64,000 nt of DNA from Amblyomma americanum (lineage: Eukaryota; Arthropoda; Arachnida; Ixodida; Ixodidae), in NCBI RefSeq assembly GCF_052857255.1, contig NC_135505.1:40137864-40201863 (forward strand), in the 5' to 3' direction. The notes under the pieces were generated by a model. The model searched no databases and was not told where the DNA came from. It saw only the letters and a list, made by a program, of their open reading frames with translations. This document shows, piece by piece, positions 10,501 through 22,370 of this stretch. The translations under genes were made by a program, and so were the position numbers. Numbering within the stretch: the first letter of the stretch is position 1; the number at the start of each line of letters is the position of its first letter.

Positions 10501-13500
10501 TCACTTTTCTTCAGGAATGAAGCGCTTAGGCAGCCACGTTCATTCCTCATTAACAGTAAGGCCTGGGTCAGCTGATGTAATCGTGTAAATCGCAGGACCG
10601 AGATTTGCCTGGTTCCACGCTTCGATGTCGGTGTGACGTCAGCCGCAATTTGAACTCGCCAGTGCACCAAACCCACCGACAAGGCAGCGCAATGTTAGTG
10701 GCAAACAGCGCCGAATCTGTTAGAACCATCTGTCCGGCCCTCTTCGCAGCCGTAGTGATGAAAACCACTTTTCTTCGGGCATGAAGCGTTCAGGCAGCCA
10801 ATTTCATGCCTCGTTAACAGGAAGACATGGGTCAGCAGATTTAATCTTGTTAATCGCAGCACCGTCATTTCGATGGTTCCACGCATCCGATGTCGGTGTG
10901 ACGCCAGCCGCATTTTGTAGTCGCCAGTCGACCGCACCCACCGACTCGGTTGCACGAAGTTAGGGGCAAGCAGCGTCGGACCTGTCAGAACCGTCCGTCG
11001 GGCAATCTTCGCAGCCCTAGTGATCAAAATAACTTTTTCCGGGAATGAAGCGCTTAGGCAGCCACTTTCATGCCTCATTATCAGTAAGGCCTGGGACAGC
11101 ATATATAATCGTGTGAATCGCAGCGCGACATTTCGCAGGTTCTACGCATCCGATGTCGCTGTGACCCCAGCCGGACTTCGTAGTCGCCAGTTCACCACAC
11201 CCACCGACAAGGCAGCACATGTTATTCACAATCAGCGTCGAACCTGTCAGAACCTTCTGTTGGGCAATCTTCGCAGTGTTAGTGATGAAAACCACATTTC
11301 TTCGGGACAGAAACTTTCAGGCATCCAAGGTCATGCCTGGTTAGCAGGATTATCAAGGTCAACAGAAGTAATCGTGTGAATCGCTGGAACGAAATTTCGC
11401 TGGTTCCACGCTCCGAAGTTTGCTGTGGCGAAAGCCGGTCTTTGTAGTCGCCAGTCCAGCACACACACTGACAGCGCAGCATAATGTTAGTGGCAATCAG
11501 CTTCGAATCTGTCAGAACCCTGTCGGGCAATCTTCGCAGCCGTAGTGATGAAAATAACTTTTTTTTTCGGGAATGAAGCCCTCAGGCAGCCACTGTCATA
11601 ACTCGTTAACAGGAAGGCCTGGGTCAGCAGATGTAATCGTGTGAATCGCAAAGCCGACATTTCGCTGGTTCTACGCATCCGATGTCGCTGTGACGCCAGC
11701 CGGACTCCGTAATCGCCAGTTCACCACACCCACCGACAAGGCAGCACAATGTTAGTGACTCTCAGCGTCGAATCTGTCAGAACCGTCTGTCGGACAATCT
11801 TCGCACCCGTAGTGATGAAAATAACTTTTTTCGGGAATGAAGCGCTCAGGCAGCCACTGTCGTAACTCGTTAACAGGAAGGCCCGGGTCAGCAGATGTAA
11901 TGGTGTGAAACGCAGCGCCGACATTCCGCTGGTTCCACACTGCGATGTCGCTGTGATGCCAGCCGGATTTCGTAGTCGCCAGTCCACCACACCCACAGAC
12001 AAAGCTGCACGATGTTAGTGGCAAGCAGCGTCGGATCTGTCAGAACCGTCCGTCGGGCAATCTTCGTAGCCGTAGTGATGAAAACCACTTTTCTTCGGAA
12101 ATGAAGCGTTCAGGGATCCACGGTGATGCCTAATTAGCAGGATGGCCTAGGTCAACAGAGGTAATCGTGTGAATCGCTGCAACAACATTTCGCTGATTCC
12201 ATGCTCTGATGTTTGCTATGACGAAAGCCGGTCTTGGTAGTCGCCAGTCCACCACACACACCAACAGCGCAGCATATTGTTAGTGGCAGTCAGCTTCGAA
12301 TCTGTCAGAAACGTCTTTCGGGCAATCTTCGTACCCGTAGTGATGAAAACTGCTTTACTTCGGTAATGAAGCGTTCAGGCAGCCACAGTCATGCCTTGAT
12401 AACAGGAAGGCCTGGGTCAGCAGAAGTGATTGTGTGAACCGCAGCACAGACATTTAGTTATTTCCACACTCCGTTGTCTCTGTGACGTCAGCCGGACTTC
12501 GTTGTCGCCTGTCCACTACAACCCCCGACAAGGCAGCACAATGTTAGTGACAATAAGCGTCGAATCCGTCAGAACCGTCTGTCGGGCAATCTTCGATGCG
12601 GTAGTGATGAAAATCACTTTTCTTCAGGAAGGAAGCGCTTAGGCAGCCACTTTTATGCCTCGTTAACAGTGAGGCCTTGGTCAGCAGATGTAACCGTGTA
12701 AATCGCAGGACCGACATTTGGCTGGTTCCACGCTCCGATGTCGCTGTGACGCCAGCCGCACTTTGTACTCGCCAGTGCACCAAACCCACCGACAAGGCAG
12801 CGCAATGTTAGTGGCAAACAGCGTCGAATCTGTTAGAACCGTCTGTCCGGCAATCTTCGCAGCCGTAGTGTTAAAAACCACTTTTCTTCGGGCATGAAGC
12901 GTTCAGGCAGCCAATGTCATGCCTCGTTAACAGGAAGACCTGGGTCAGCAGATTTAATCTTGTGAATCGCAGCACCGACATTTCGCTGGTTCCACGCATC
13001 CGATGCCGGTGTGACGCCAGCCGGATTTTGTAGTCGCCAGTCCACGGCACCCACCGACTCGGTTGCACGATGTTAGTGGCAAGCAGCGTCGGATTCGTCA
13101 GAACCGTCCGTCGGGCAATCTTCGCAGCCGTAGTGATCAAAATAACTTCTTCCGGGAATGAAGCGTTCAGGCATCCACGGTCATGCCTGGTTAGCAGAAT
13201 TATCTAGGTCAACAGAAGTAATCGTGTGAATCGCTGGAACCAATTTTCGCTGGTTCCACGCTCCGATCTTTGCTGTGACGAGAGCCGGTCTTTGTAGTCG
13301 CCAGACCAGCACACATACCGACAGCGCAGCATAATGTAAGTGCAAATCAGCTTCGAATCTGTCAGACAAGTGTCGGGCAATCTTCGCAGCCGTAGTGATG
13401 AAAATAACTTTTTTTCGGGAATGAAGCCCTCAGGCAGCCACTGTGATAACTCGTTAACAGGAAGGCCTGGGTCAGCAGATGTAATCGTGTGAATCGCAGC

Positions 13501-15238
13501 GCCGACATTTCGCTGGTTCTACGCATCCGATGTCGCTGTGATGCCAGCCGGACTTTGTATTCGTTAGCCCACCATACCCACCGAGAAGACAGCACAATGT
13601 TAGTGTCATGCAGCGCCGAATCTGTCAGAACAGTTTGTCGGACAAACTTCGCAGCCGTAGTGATGAAATCCACTTTTCTTCGCGCATGAAGCTTTCAGGC
13701 AGCCACTGTCATGCCTCGTTAACAGGAAGGCCTGGGTCAGCAGATTTAATCGTGTAAATCGCAGGACCAACATTTCGCTGGTTCCACGCTCCGATGTCGC
13801 TGTGACGCCAGCCGCACTTTGTAGTCGCCAGTGCACCGAACCCGCCGACAAGGCTTCACGATGTTTGTGGCAAGCAGCGTCGAATCCGTCAGAACCGTCC
13901 GTCGGGCAAACTGCGCAGCCGTAGTGATGAAAACCACTTTTCTTAGGACATGAAGCGTTCACGCAGCCAATGTCATGACTCGTTAACAGGAAGGCCTGGG
14001 TCAGCAGATGTAATCATGCGAATCGCTGCACCGACATCAAAACTGAATCCATGTTCTGATGTTTACTGTGACGCCAGCCGGACATCGTAGTCGGTAGCCC
14101 ACCACACCCACCGACATAGCAGAATAATGTTAGTTACAATCAGCGTCGAATCTGTCAGAACCATCTGTCGGGTAATCTTCGCAGCCGTAGTGACAAAAAT
14201 TAATTTCTTCAAGAATAAAGTGCTTAGGCAGCCAATTTCATGCCTCGTTAACAGGAAGGCCTGGGTACGCATATATAATCGTGAGAATTGCAGCACCGAC
14301 ATTTCGCTGGTTCCACGCTCCGATGTCGCTGTGACGCCAGCTGCACTTTATAGTCGCCAGTCAACCACACGCACCGACAAGGCAGCACAATAATAGTGAG
14401 AAACAGCGTCGAAGCTGTCAGAACCGTTTCTCGGACAATCTTAGCAGCTGTTGTGATGAAAACCACTTTCCTTCGGGAATGAAGCGTGCAGACATCCACG
14501 GTCATGCCTGGTCAGCACGATGACCTGGGTCAACAGAAATAATCGTGTGAATCGCAGCGCCGACATTTCGCTGGTTCCACGCTCTGATGTCGCTGTGACA
14601 TCAGCCGGACTTTGTAGTCGCAAGTCCGCCACACTCCCCGGCGAGGCTGCACAATATTAGTGTCAAGCAGCATCGAATCCGTCAGAACCGTCTGTCGGGC
14701 AATCTTTGCAACCGTAGTGAAGAAAACTGCTTTACTTCGAGAATGAAGCATTCAGGCAGCCACTGTCATGTCTCAATAACAGGAAGGCCTGGGTCAGCAG
14801 AAATAATCCTCTGAATTGCCGCATAGACATTTCGCTGGTTCCACGCTCCGAAGTTTGCTGTGGCGAAAGCCGGTCTTTGTAGTCGCCAGTCCAGCAAACA
14901 CACTGACAGCGCAGCATAATGTTAGTGGCAATCAGCTTCGAATCTGTCAGAACCCTGTCGCGCAATCGTCGCAGCCGTAGAGATCAAAATCACTTTTTTC
15001 CGGGAATGAAGCGCTTAGGCAGCCGCTTTCATGCCTCGTTAACAGGAAGGACTGGGTCAGCATAAATATTCGTGCAAATCGCAGCACCGACATTTCGCTG
15101 GTTCCACGCTCCGATGTAGATTTGACGCAAGCCGGACTTTCTAGTCGCTAGTCCACAACACCCACCGACAAGGCAGCACAATGTTAGTGTCAAGCAGCGC
15201 CGAATCTGTCAGAACAGTTTGTCGGGCAAACCTCGCAG
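7580..15238. repeat. 29-monomer satellite block, tandem copy 1
   Basis: A block of about 7.66 kb (29 monomers) followed at once by a second copy. Matching runs are 7580-9112 with 15241-16772 (offset about 7660), 10160-12552 with 16762-19154 (offset 6602) and 12541-15238 with 19673-22370 (offset 7132). Over tested stretches of 60 to 135 codons, translated frames in the two copies are identical or differ by one to three residues, so the duplication is young. Copy 1 holds four monomers (about 9112-10170) that copy 2 lacks. Confidence 0.9.
9112..10170. repeat. Four monomers present only in 29-mer copy 1
   Basis: At the matching point of copy 2 (16772) the sequence passes directly from the equivalent of 9112 to the equivalent of 10170. 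The 1058-bp difference is four monomers. The left part resembles 6720-7579. Whether copy 1 gained it or copy 2 lost it cannot be decided from these two copies. Confidence 0.8.
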
Positions 15239-18200
15239 CCCTAGTTATGAAAACCACTTTTCTTCGGGAATCATGCGACCAGGCAGCCACTGTCATGCCT
15301 CGTAAACAGGAAGGCCTGGGTCAGCAGAAGTAATAATGTGAATAGCTGCACCGACATTTCACTGGTTCTGTGCTCCGATGTTTGCTATGACGCCAGCCGG
15401 ACTTCGTAGTCGCCAGTCCAACACATTCACCGACAAGGCAGCACAATGTTTGTCTCAAAGTGCGTCGAACCTGTCAGAACCGTCTTCCGGGCAATCTTCG
15501 CAGCCGTAGTGATGAAAACCACATTTTTTTCGGGAATGATGCGCTCAGGCAGCCAGTTTCATGCCTCGTTAACAGGAAGGCCTGGGTCAGCATAAATAAT
15601 CGTGTAAATCGCAGCACCGATATTTCTCTGGTTCCACGCTCCGATGTCGCTTTGACGCCAGCCGGACTTTCTAGTCGCTAGTCCACCACACCCACCGACA
15701 AGGCAGCACAATGATAGTGTCAAGCAGCGCCGAATCTGTCAAAACAGTTTCTTGGGCAAACTTCGCAGCCGTAGTGATCAAAATCACTTTACTTCGTGCA
15801 TGAAGCTTTCAGGCAGCCAATGTCATGCCTCGTTAACAGGAAGGCCTTGGTCAGCAGAAGTAATCATGCGAACTGCATCACCGACATTTCGCTGGTTCCA
15901 AGCTCCGATGTCGCTGTGACGCCAGTCGAACTTTGTAGTCGCCAGTCCACCACACCAACCGACAAGGCAGCACAATCTTATTAATGAGAAACAGCGTCGA
16001 CTCTGTCAGAACCGTCTGTCGAACAATCTTCGCGGCTGTTGTGATGAAAATCAGTTTTTTCGGGAATGAAACGCATAGGCAGCCACTTTCATGCCTCGTT
16101 AACAGGAAGGCCTGGGTAAGCAGATGTAGTCGTGTGAATTGCACCACCGACATTTCGCTGGTTCCACGCATCCGATGTAGCTGTGACGCCAGCCGCACTT
16201 TGTAGTCGCCAGTTCACCACACCTACCGACAGGGCTGCACAATGTTAGTGACAAACAGCGTCGAATCTGTCAGAACTGTCTGTCGGGCAATATTCGCTTC
16301 CGTATTGATGAAAAACACTTTTTTCGGGAATGAAGCGCTTATGCAGCCACCTTCATGCCTCGTTATTAGGAATGCCTGGGTCAGCAGATATAATCGTGTG
16401 AATACAAGCACCGACATTTCGCTGGTTCCACGCATCCGATGTCGCTGTGACGCCAGCCGGGTTTTGTGCCAGTCCACCTTACCAACAGACAAGGCTGCAC
16501 GATGTTAGTGGCAAGCAGCGTCTGATCCGTCAGAACCATCCGTCGAGCAATCTTTGCACCCGTAGTGATGAAAACCACTTTTATTCTGTAATGGAGCTTT
16601 CAGGCAGCCACGTTCATGCCTCGTTAACAGGAAGGCCTGGGTCAGCAGAAGTGATAGTGTGAATCGCAGCACTGACATTTCGTTATTTACACACTCCGAT
16701 GTCGCTGTGACGCCAGCCAGACTTCTTAGTCCCCTGTCCACCACAGCCACCGACAAGGCAGCACAATGTTAGTGTCAAGCAGCGCCGAATCTGTCAGAAC
16801 AGTTTGTCGGGCAAACCTCGCAGCCGTAGTGAAGAAAACCACTTTTCTTCGGGCATGAAGCGTTCAGGCCGCCAATGTCTTACCTCATTAATAGGAAGGC
16901 CTGGGTCAGCAGAAGTAATAATGTGAATTGCAGCACCGACATTTCGCTGGTTCCACGCACCGATGTCGCTGTGACGCCAGCCGAACTTTGTAGTCGCCAG
17001 TTCACCACACCCACCGACAAGGCAGCAAAGTGTTAGTGGCAATCAGCGTCGAATCCGTCAGAACCGTCTGTCGGGCAATCTTCGATGCGGTAGTGATGAA
17101 AATCACTTTTCTTCAGGAATGGAGCGCTTAGGCAGCCACGTTCATTCCTCATTAACAGTAAGGCCTGGGTCAGCTGATGTAATCGTGTAAATCGCAGGAC
17201 CGAGATTTGCCTGGTTCCACGCTTCGATGTCGGTGTGACGTCAGCCGCAATTTGAACTTGCCAGTGCACCAAACCCACCGACAAGGCAGCGCAATGTTAG
17301 TGGCAAACAGCGCCGAATCTGTTAGAACCATCTGTCCGGCCATCTTCGCAGCCGTAGTGATGAAAACCACTTTTCTTCGGGCATGAAGCGTTCAGGCAGC
17401 CAATTTCATGCCTCGTTAACAGGAAGACATGGGTCAGCAGATTTAATCTTGTTAATCGCAGCACCGTCATTTCGATGGTTCCACGCATCCGATGTCGGTG
17501 TGACGCCAGCCGCATTTTGTAGTCGCCAGTCGACCGCACCCACCGACTCGGTTGCACGAAGCTAGGGGCAAGCAGCGTCGGATCTGTCAGAACCGTCCGT
17601 CGGGCAATCTTCGCAGCCCTAGTGATCAAAATAACTTTTTCCGGGAATGAAGCGCTTAGGCAGCCACTTTCATGCCTCATTATCAGTAAGGCCTGGGACA
17701 GCATATATAATCGTGTGAATCGCAGCGCGACATTTCGCAGGTTCTACGCATCCGATGTCGCTGTGACCCCAGCCGGACTTCGTAGTCGCCAGTTCACCAC
17801 ACCCACCGACAAGGCAGCACATGTTATTCACAATCAGCGTCGAACCTGTCAGAACCTTCTGTTGGGCAATCTTCGCAGCGTTAGTGATGAAAACCACATT
17901 TCTTCGGGACAGAAACTTTCAGGCATCCAAGGTCATGCCTGGTTAGCAGGATTATCAAGGTCAACAGAAGTAATCGTGTGAATCGCTGGAACGAAATTTC
18001 GCTGGTTCCACGCTCCGAAGTTTGCTGTGGCGAAAGCCGGTCTTTGTAGTCGCCAGTCCAGCACACACGCTGACAGCGCAGCATAATGTTAGTGGCAATC
18101 AGCTTCGAATCTGTCAGAACCCTGTCGGGCAATCTTCGCAGCCGTAGTGATGAAAATAACTTTTTTTTTCGGGAATGAAGCCCTCAGGCAGCCACTGTCA

Positions 18201-21200
18201 TAACTCGTTAACAGGAAGGCCTAGGTCAGCAGATGTAATCGTGTGAATCGCAAAGCCGACATTTCGCTGGTTCTACGCATCCGATGTCGCTGTGACGCCA
18301 GCCGGACTCCGTAATCGCCAGTTCACCACACCCACCGACAAGGCAGCACAATGTTAGTGACTCTCAGCGTCGAATCTGTCAGAACCGTCTGTCGGACAAT
18401 CTTCGCACCCGTAGTGATGAAAATAACTTTTTTCGGGAATGAAGCGCTCAGGCAGCCACTGTCGTAACTCGTTAACAGGAAGGCCCGGGTCAGCAGATGT
18501 AATCGTGTGAAACGCAGCGCCGACATTCCGCTGGTTCCACACTGCGATGTCGCTGTGATGCCAGCCGGATTTCGTAGTCGCCAGTCCACCACACCCACAG
18601 ACAAAGCTGCACGATGTTAGTGGCAAGCAGCGTCGGATCTGTCAGAACCGTCCGTCGGGCAATCTTCGTAGCCGTAGTGATGAAAACCACTTTTCTTCGG
18701 AAATGAAGCGTTCAGGGATCCACGGTGATGCCTAATTAGCAGGATGGCCTAGGTCAACAGAGGTAATCGTGTGAATCGCTGCAACAACATTTCGCTGATT
18801 CCATGCTCTGATGTTTGCTATGACGAAAGCCGGTCTTGGTAGTCGCCAGTCCACCACACACACCGACAGCGCAGCATATTGTTAGTGGCAGTCAGCTTCG
18901 AATCTGTCAGAAACGTCTTTCGGGAAATCTTCGTACCCGTAGTGATGAAAACTGCTTTACTTCGGTAATGAAGCGTTCAGGCAGCCACAGTCATGCCTTG
19001 ATAACAGGAAGGCCTGGGTCAGCAGAAGTGATTGTGTGAACCGCAGCACAGACATTTAGTTATTTCCACACTCCGTTGTCTCTGTGACGTCAGCCGGACT
19101 TCGTTGTCGCCTGTCCACTACAACCCCCGACAAGGCAGCACAATGTTAGTGTCAACCCGCGCCGATTCTGTCAGAACAGTTCGTCGGGCAAACTTCGCAG
19201 CCGTAGTTATGAAAACCACTTTTCTTCGGGAATCATGCGGTCAGGCAGCCACTGTAATGTCTCGTAAACAGGAAGGCCTGAGTCAGCAGAAGTAATCGTT
19301 TAAAATAGCTGCACCGACATTTCACTGGTTCCATGCTCTAATGTTTGCTGTGACGCAAGCCGGACTTCGTATTCGCCAGTCCACCACACCCACCGACAAG
19401 GCTGCACGATGTTATTGGCAAGCAGCGTCCGATCCGTCAGAACCGTCCGTCGGGCAATCGTCGCAGCCGTAGTGATCAAAATGAATTTTTTCCGGGAATG
19501 AAGCGCTTAGGCAGCCACTTTCATGCCTCGTTAACAGGAAGGACTGGGTCAGCATAAATATTCGTGTAAATCGCAGCACCGACATTTCGCTGGTTCCACG
19601 CTCTGATGTCGCTGTGACGCCAGCCGAAGTTTTTAGTCGCCAGTTCACCACACCCACCGACAAGGCAGCACAATGTTAGTGACAATAAGCGTCGAATCCG
19701 TCAGAACCGTCTGTCGGGCAATCTTCGATGCGGTAGTGATGAAAATCACTTTTCTTCAGGAAGGAAGCGCTTAGGCAGCCACTTTTATGCCTCGTTAACA
19801 GTGAGGCCTTGGTCAGCAGATGTAACCGTGTAAATCGCAGGACCGACATTTGGCTGGTTCCACGCTCCGATGTCGCTGTGACGCCAGCCGCACTTTGTAC
19901 TCGCCAGTGCACCAAACCCACCGACAAGGCAGCGCAATGTTAGTGGCAAACAGCGTCGAATCTGTTAGAACCGTCTGTCCGGCAATCTTCGCAGCCGTAG
20001 TGATAAAAACCACTTTTCTTCGGGCATGAAGCGTTCAGGCAGCCAATGTCATGCCTCGTTAACAGGAAGACCTGGGTCAGCAGATTTAATCTTGTGAATC
20101 GCAGCACCGACATTTCGCTGGTTCCACGCATCCGATGCCGGTGTGACGCCAGCCGGATTTTGTAGTCGCCAGTCCACGGCACCCACCGACTCGGTTGCAC
20201 GATGTTAGTGGCAAGCAGCGTCGGATTCGTCAGAACCGTCCGTCGGGCAATCTTCGCAGCCGTAGTGATCAAAATAACTTCTTCCGGGAATGAAGCGTTC
20301 AGGCATCCACGGTCATGCCTGGTTAGCAGAATTATCTAGGTCAACAGAAGTAATCGTGTGAATCGCTGGAACCAATTTTCGCTGGTTCCACGCTCCGATC
20401 TTTGCTGTGACGAGAGCCGGTCTTTGTAGTCGCCAGACCAGCACACATACCGACAGCGCAGCATAATGTAAGTGCAAATCAGCTTCGAATCTGTCAGACA
20501 AGTGTCGGGCAATCTTCGCAGCCGTAGTGATGAAAATAACTTTTTTTCGGGAATGAAGCCCTCAGGCAGCCACTGTGATAACTCGTTAACAGGAAGGCCT
20601 GGGTCAGCAGATGTAATCGTGTGAATCGCAGCGCCGACATTTCGCTGGTTCTACGCATCCGATGTCGCTGTGATGCCAGCCGGACTTTGTATTCGTTAGC
20701 CCACCATACCCACCGAGAAGACAGCACAATGTTAGTGTCATGCAGCGCCGAATCTGTCAGAACAGTTTGTCGGACAAACTTCGCAGCCGTAGTGATGAAA
20801 TCCACTTTTCTTCGCGCATGAAGCTTTCAGGCAGCCACTGTCATGCCTCGTTAACAGGAAGGCCTGGGTCAGCAGATTTAATCGTGTAAATCGCAGGACC
20901 AACAGTTCGCTGGTTCCACGCTCCGATGTCGCTGTGACGCCAGCCGCACTTTGTAGTCGCCAGTGCACCGAACCCGCCGACAAGGCTTCACGATGTTTGT
21001 GGCAAGCAGCGTCGAATCCGTCAGAACCGTCCGTCGGGCAAACTGCGCAGCCGTAGTGATGAAAACCACTTTTCTTAGGACATGAAGCGTTCACGCAGCC
21101 AATGTCATGCCTCGTTAACAGGAAGGCCTGGGTCAGCAGATGTAATCATGCGAATCGCTGCACCGACATCAAAACTGAATCCATGTTCTGATGTTTACTG

Positions 21201-22370
21201 TGACGCCAGCCGGACATCGTAGTCGGTAGCCCACCACACCCACCGACATAGCAGAATAATGTTAGTTACAATCAGCGTCGAATCTGTCAGAACCATCTGT
21301 CGGGTAATCTTCGCAGCCGTAGTGACAAAAATTAATTTCTTCAAGAATAAAGTGCTTAGGCAGCCAATTTCATGCCTCGTTAACAGGAAGGCCTGGGTAC
21401 GCATATATAATCGTGAGAATTGCAGCACCGACATTTCGCTGGTTCCACGCTCCGATGTCGCTGTGACGCCAGCCGCACTTTATAGTCGCCAGTCAACCAC
21501 ACCCACCGACAAGGCAGCACAATAATAGTGAGAAACAGCGTCGAAGCTGTCAGAACCGTTTCTCGGACAATCTTAGCAGCTGTTGTGATGAAAACCACTT
21601 TCCTTCGGGAATGAAGCGTGCAGACATCCACGGTCATGCCTGGTCAGCACGATGACCTGGGTCAACAGAAATAATCGTGTGAATCGCAGCGCCGACATTT
21701 CGCTGGTTCCACGCTCTGATGTCGCTGTGACATCAGCCGGACTTTGTAGTCGCAAGTCCGCCACACTCCCCGGCGAGGCTGCACAATATTAGTGTCAAGC
21801 AGCATCGAATCCGTCAGAACCGTCTGTCGGGCAATCTTTGCAACCGTAGTGAAGAAAACTGCTTTACTTCGAGAATGAAGCATTCAGGCAGCCACTGTCA
21901 TGTCTCAATAACAGGAAGGCCTGGGTCAGGAGAAATAATCCTCTGAATTGCCGCATAGACATTTCGCTGGTTCCACGCTCCGAAGTTTGCTGTGGCGAAA
22001 GCCGGTCTTTGTAGTCGCCAGTCCAGCAAACACACTGACAGCGCAGCATAATGTTAGTGGCAATCAGCTTCGAATCTGTCAGAACCCTGTCGGGCAATCG
22101 TCGCAGCCGTAGAGATCAAAATCACTTTTTTCCGGGAATGAAGCGCTTAGGCAGCCGCTTTCATGCCTCGTTAACAGGAAGGACTGGGTCAGCATAAATA
22201 TTCGTGCAAATCGCAGCACCGACATTTCGCTGGTTCCACGCTCCGATGTAGATTTGACGCAAGCCGGACTTTCTAGTCGCTAGTCCACAACACCCACCGA
22301 CAAGGCAGCACAATGTTAGTGTCAAGCAGCGCCGAATCTGTCAGAACAGTTTGTCGGGCAAACCTCGCAG
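15239..22370. repeat. 29-monomer satellite block, tandem copy 2 (27 monomers now)
   Basis: The second copy begins at about 15239, where sequence matching the end of copy 1 (CTCGCAGCC) continues as the start of copy 1 (CTAGTTATGAAAACC, equivalent to 7580). It ends at about 22370. Relative to copy 1 it lacks four monomers at 16772 and has two extra at about 19154-19682. The junction lies within the conserved CGCAGCCGTAG part of the monomer, so the exchange was in register. Confidence 0.9.
19154..19682. repeat. Two monomers present only in 29-mer copy 2
   Basis: A 530-bp segment with no counterpart at 12552 in copy 1. It carries marks such as GTCAACCCGCGCCGATTC and GACGCAAGCCGGACTTCG, and resembles monomers at about 33940-34470. 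It therefore looks like a gain in copy 2 or a loss in copy 1 of two whole units. Confidence 0.75.
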
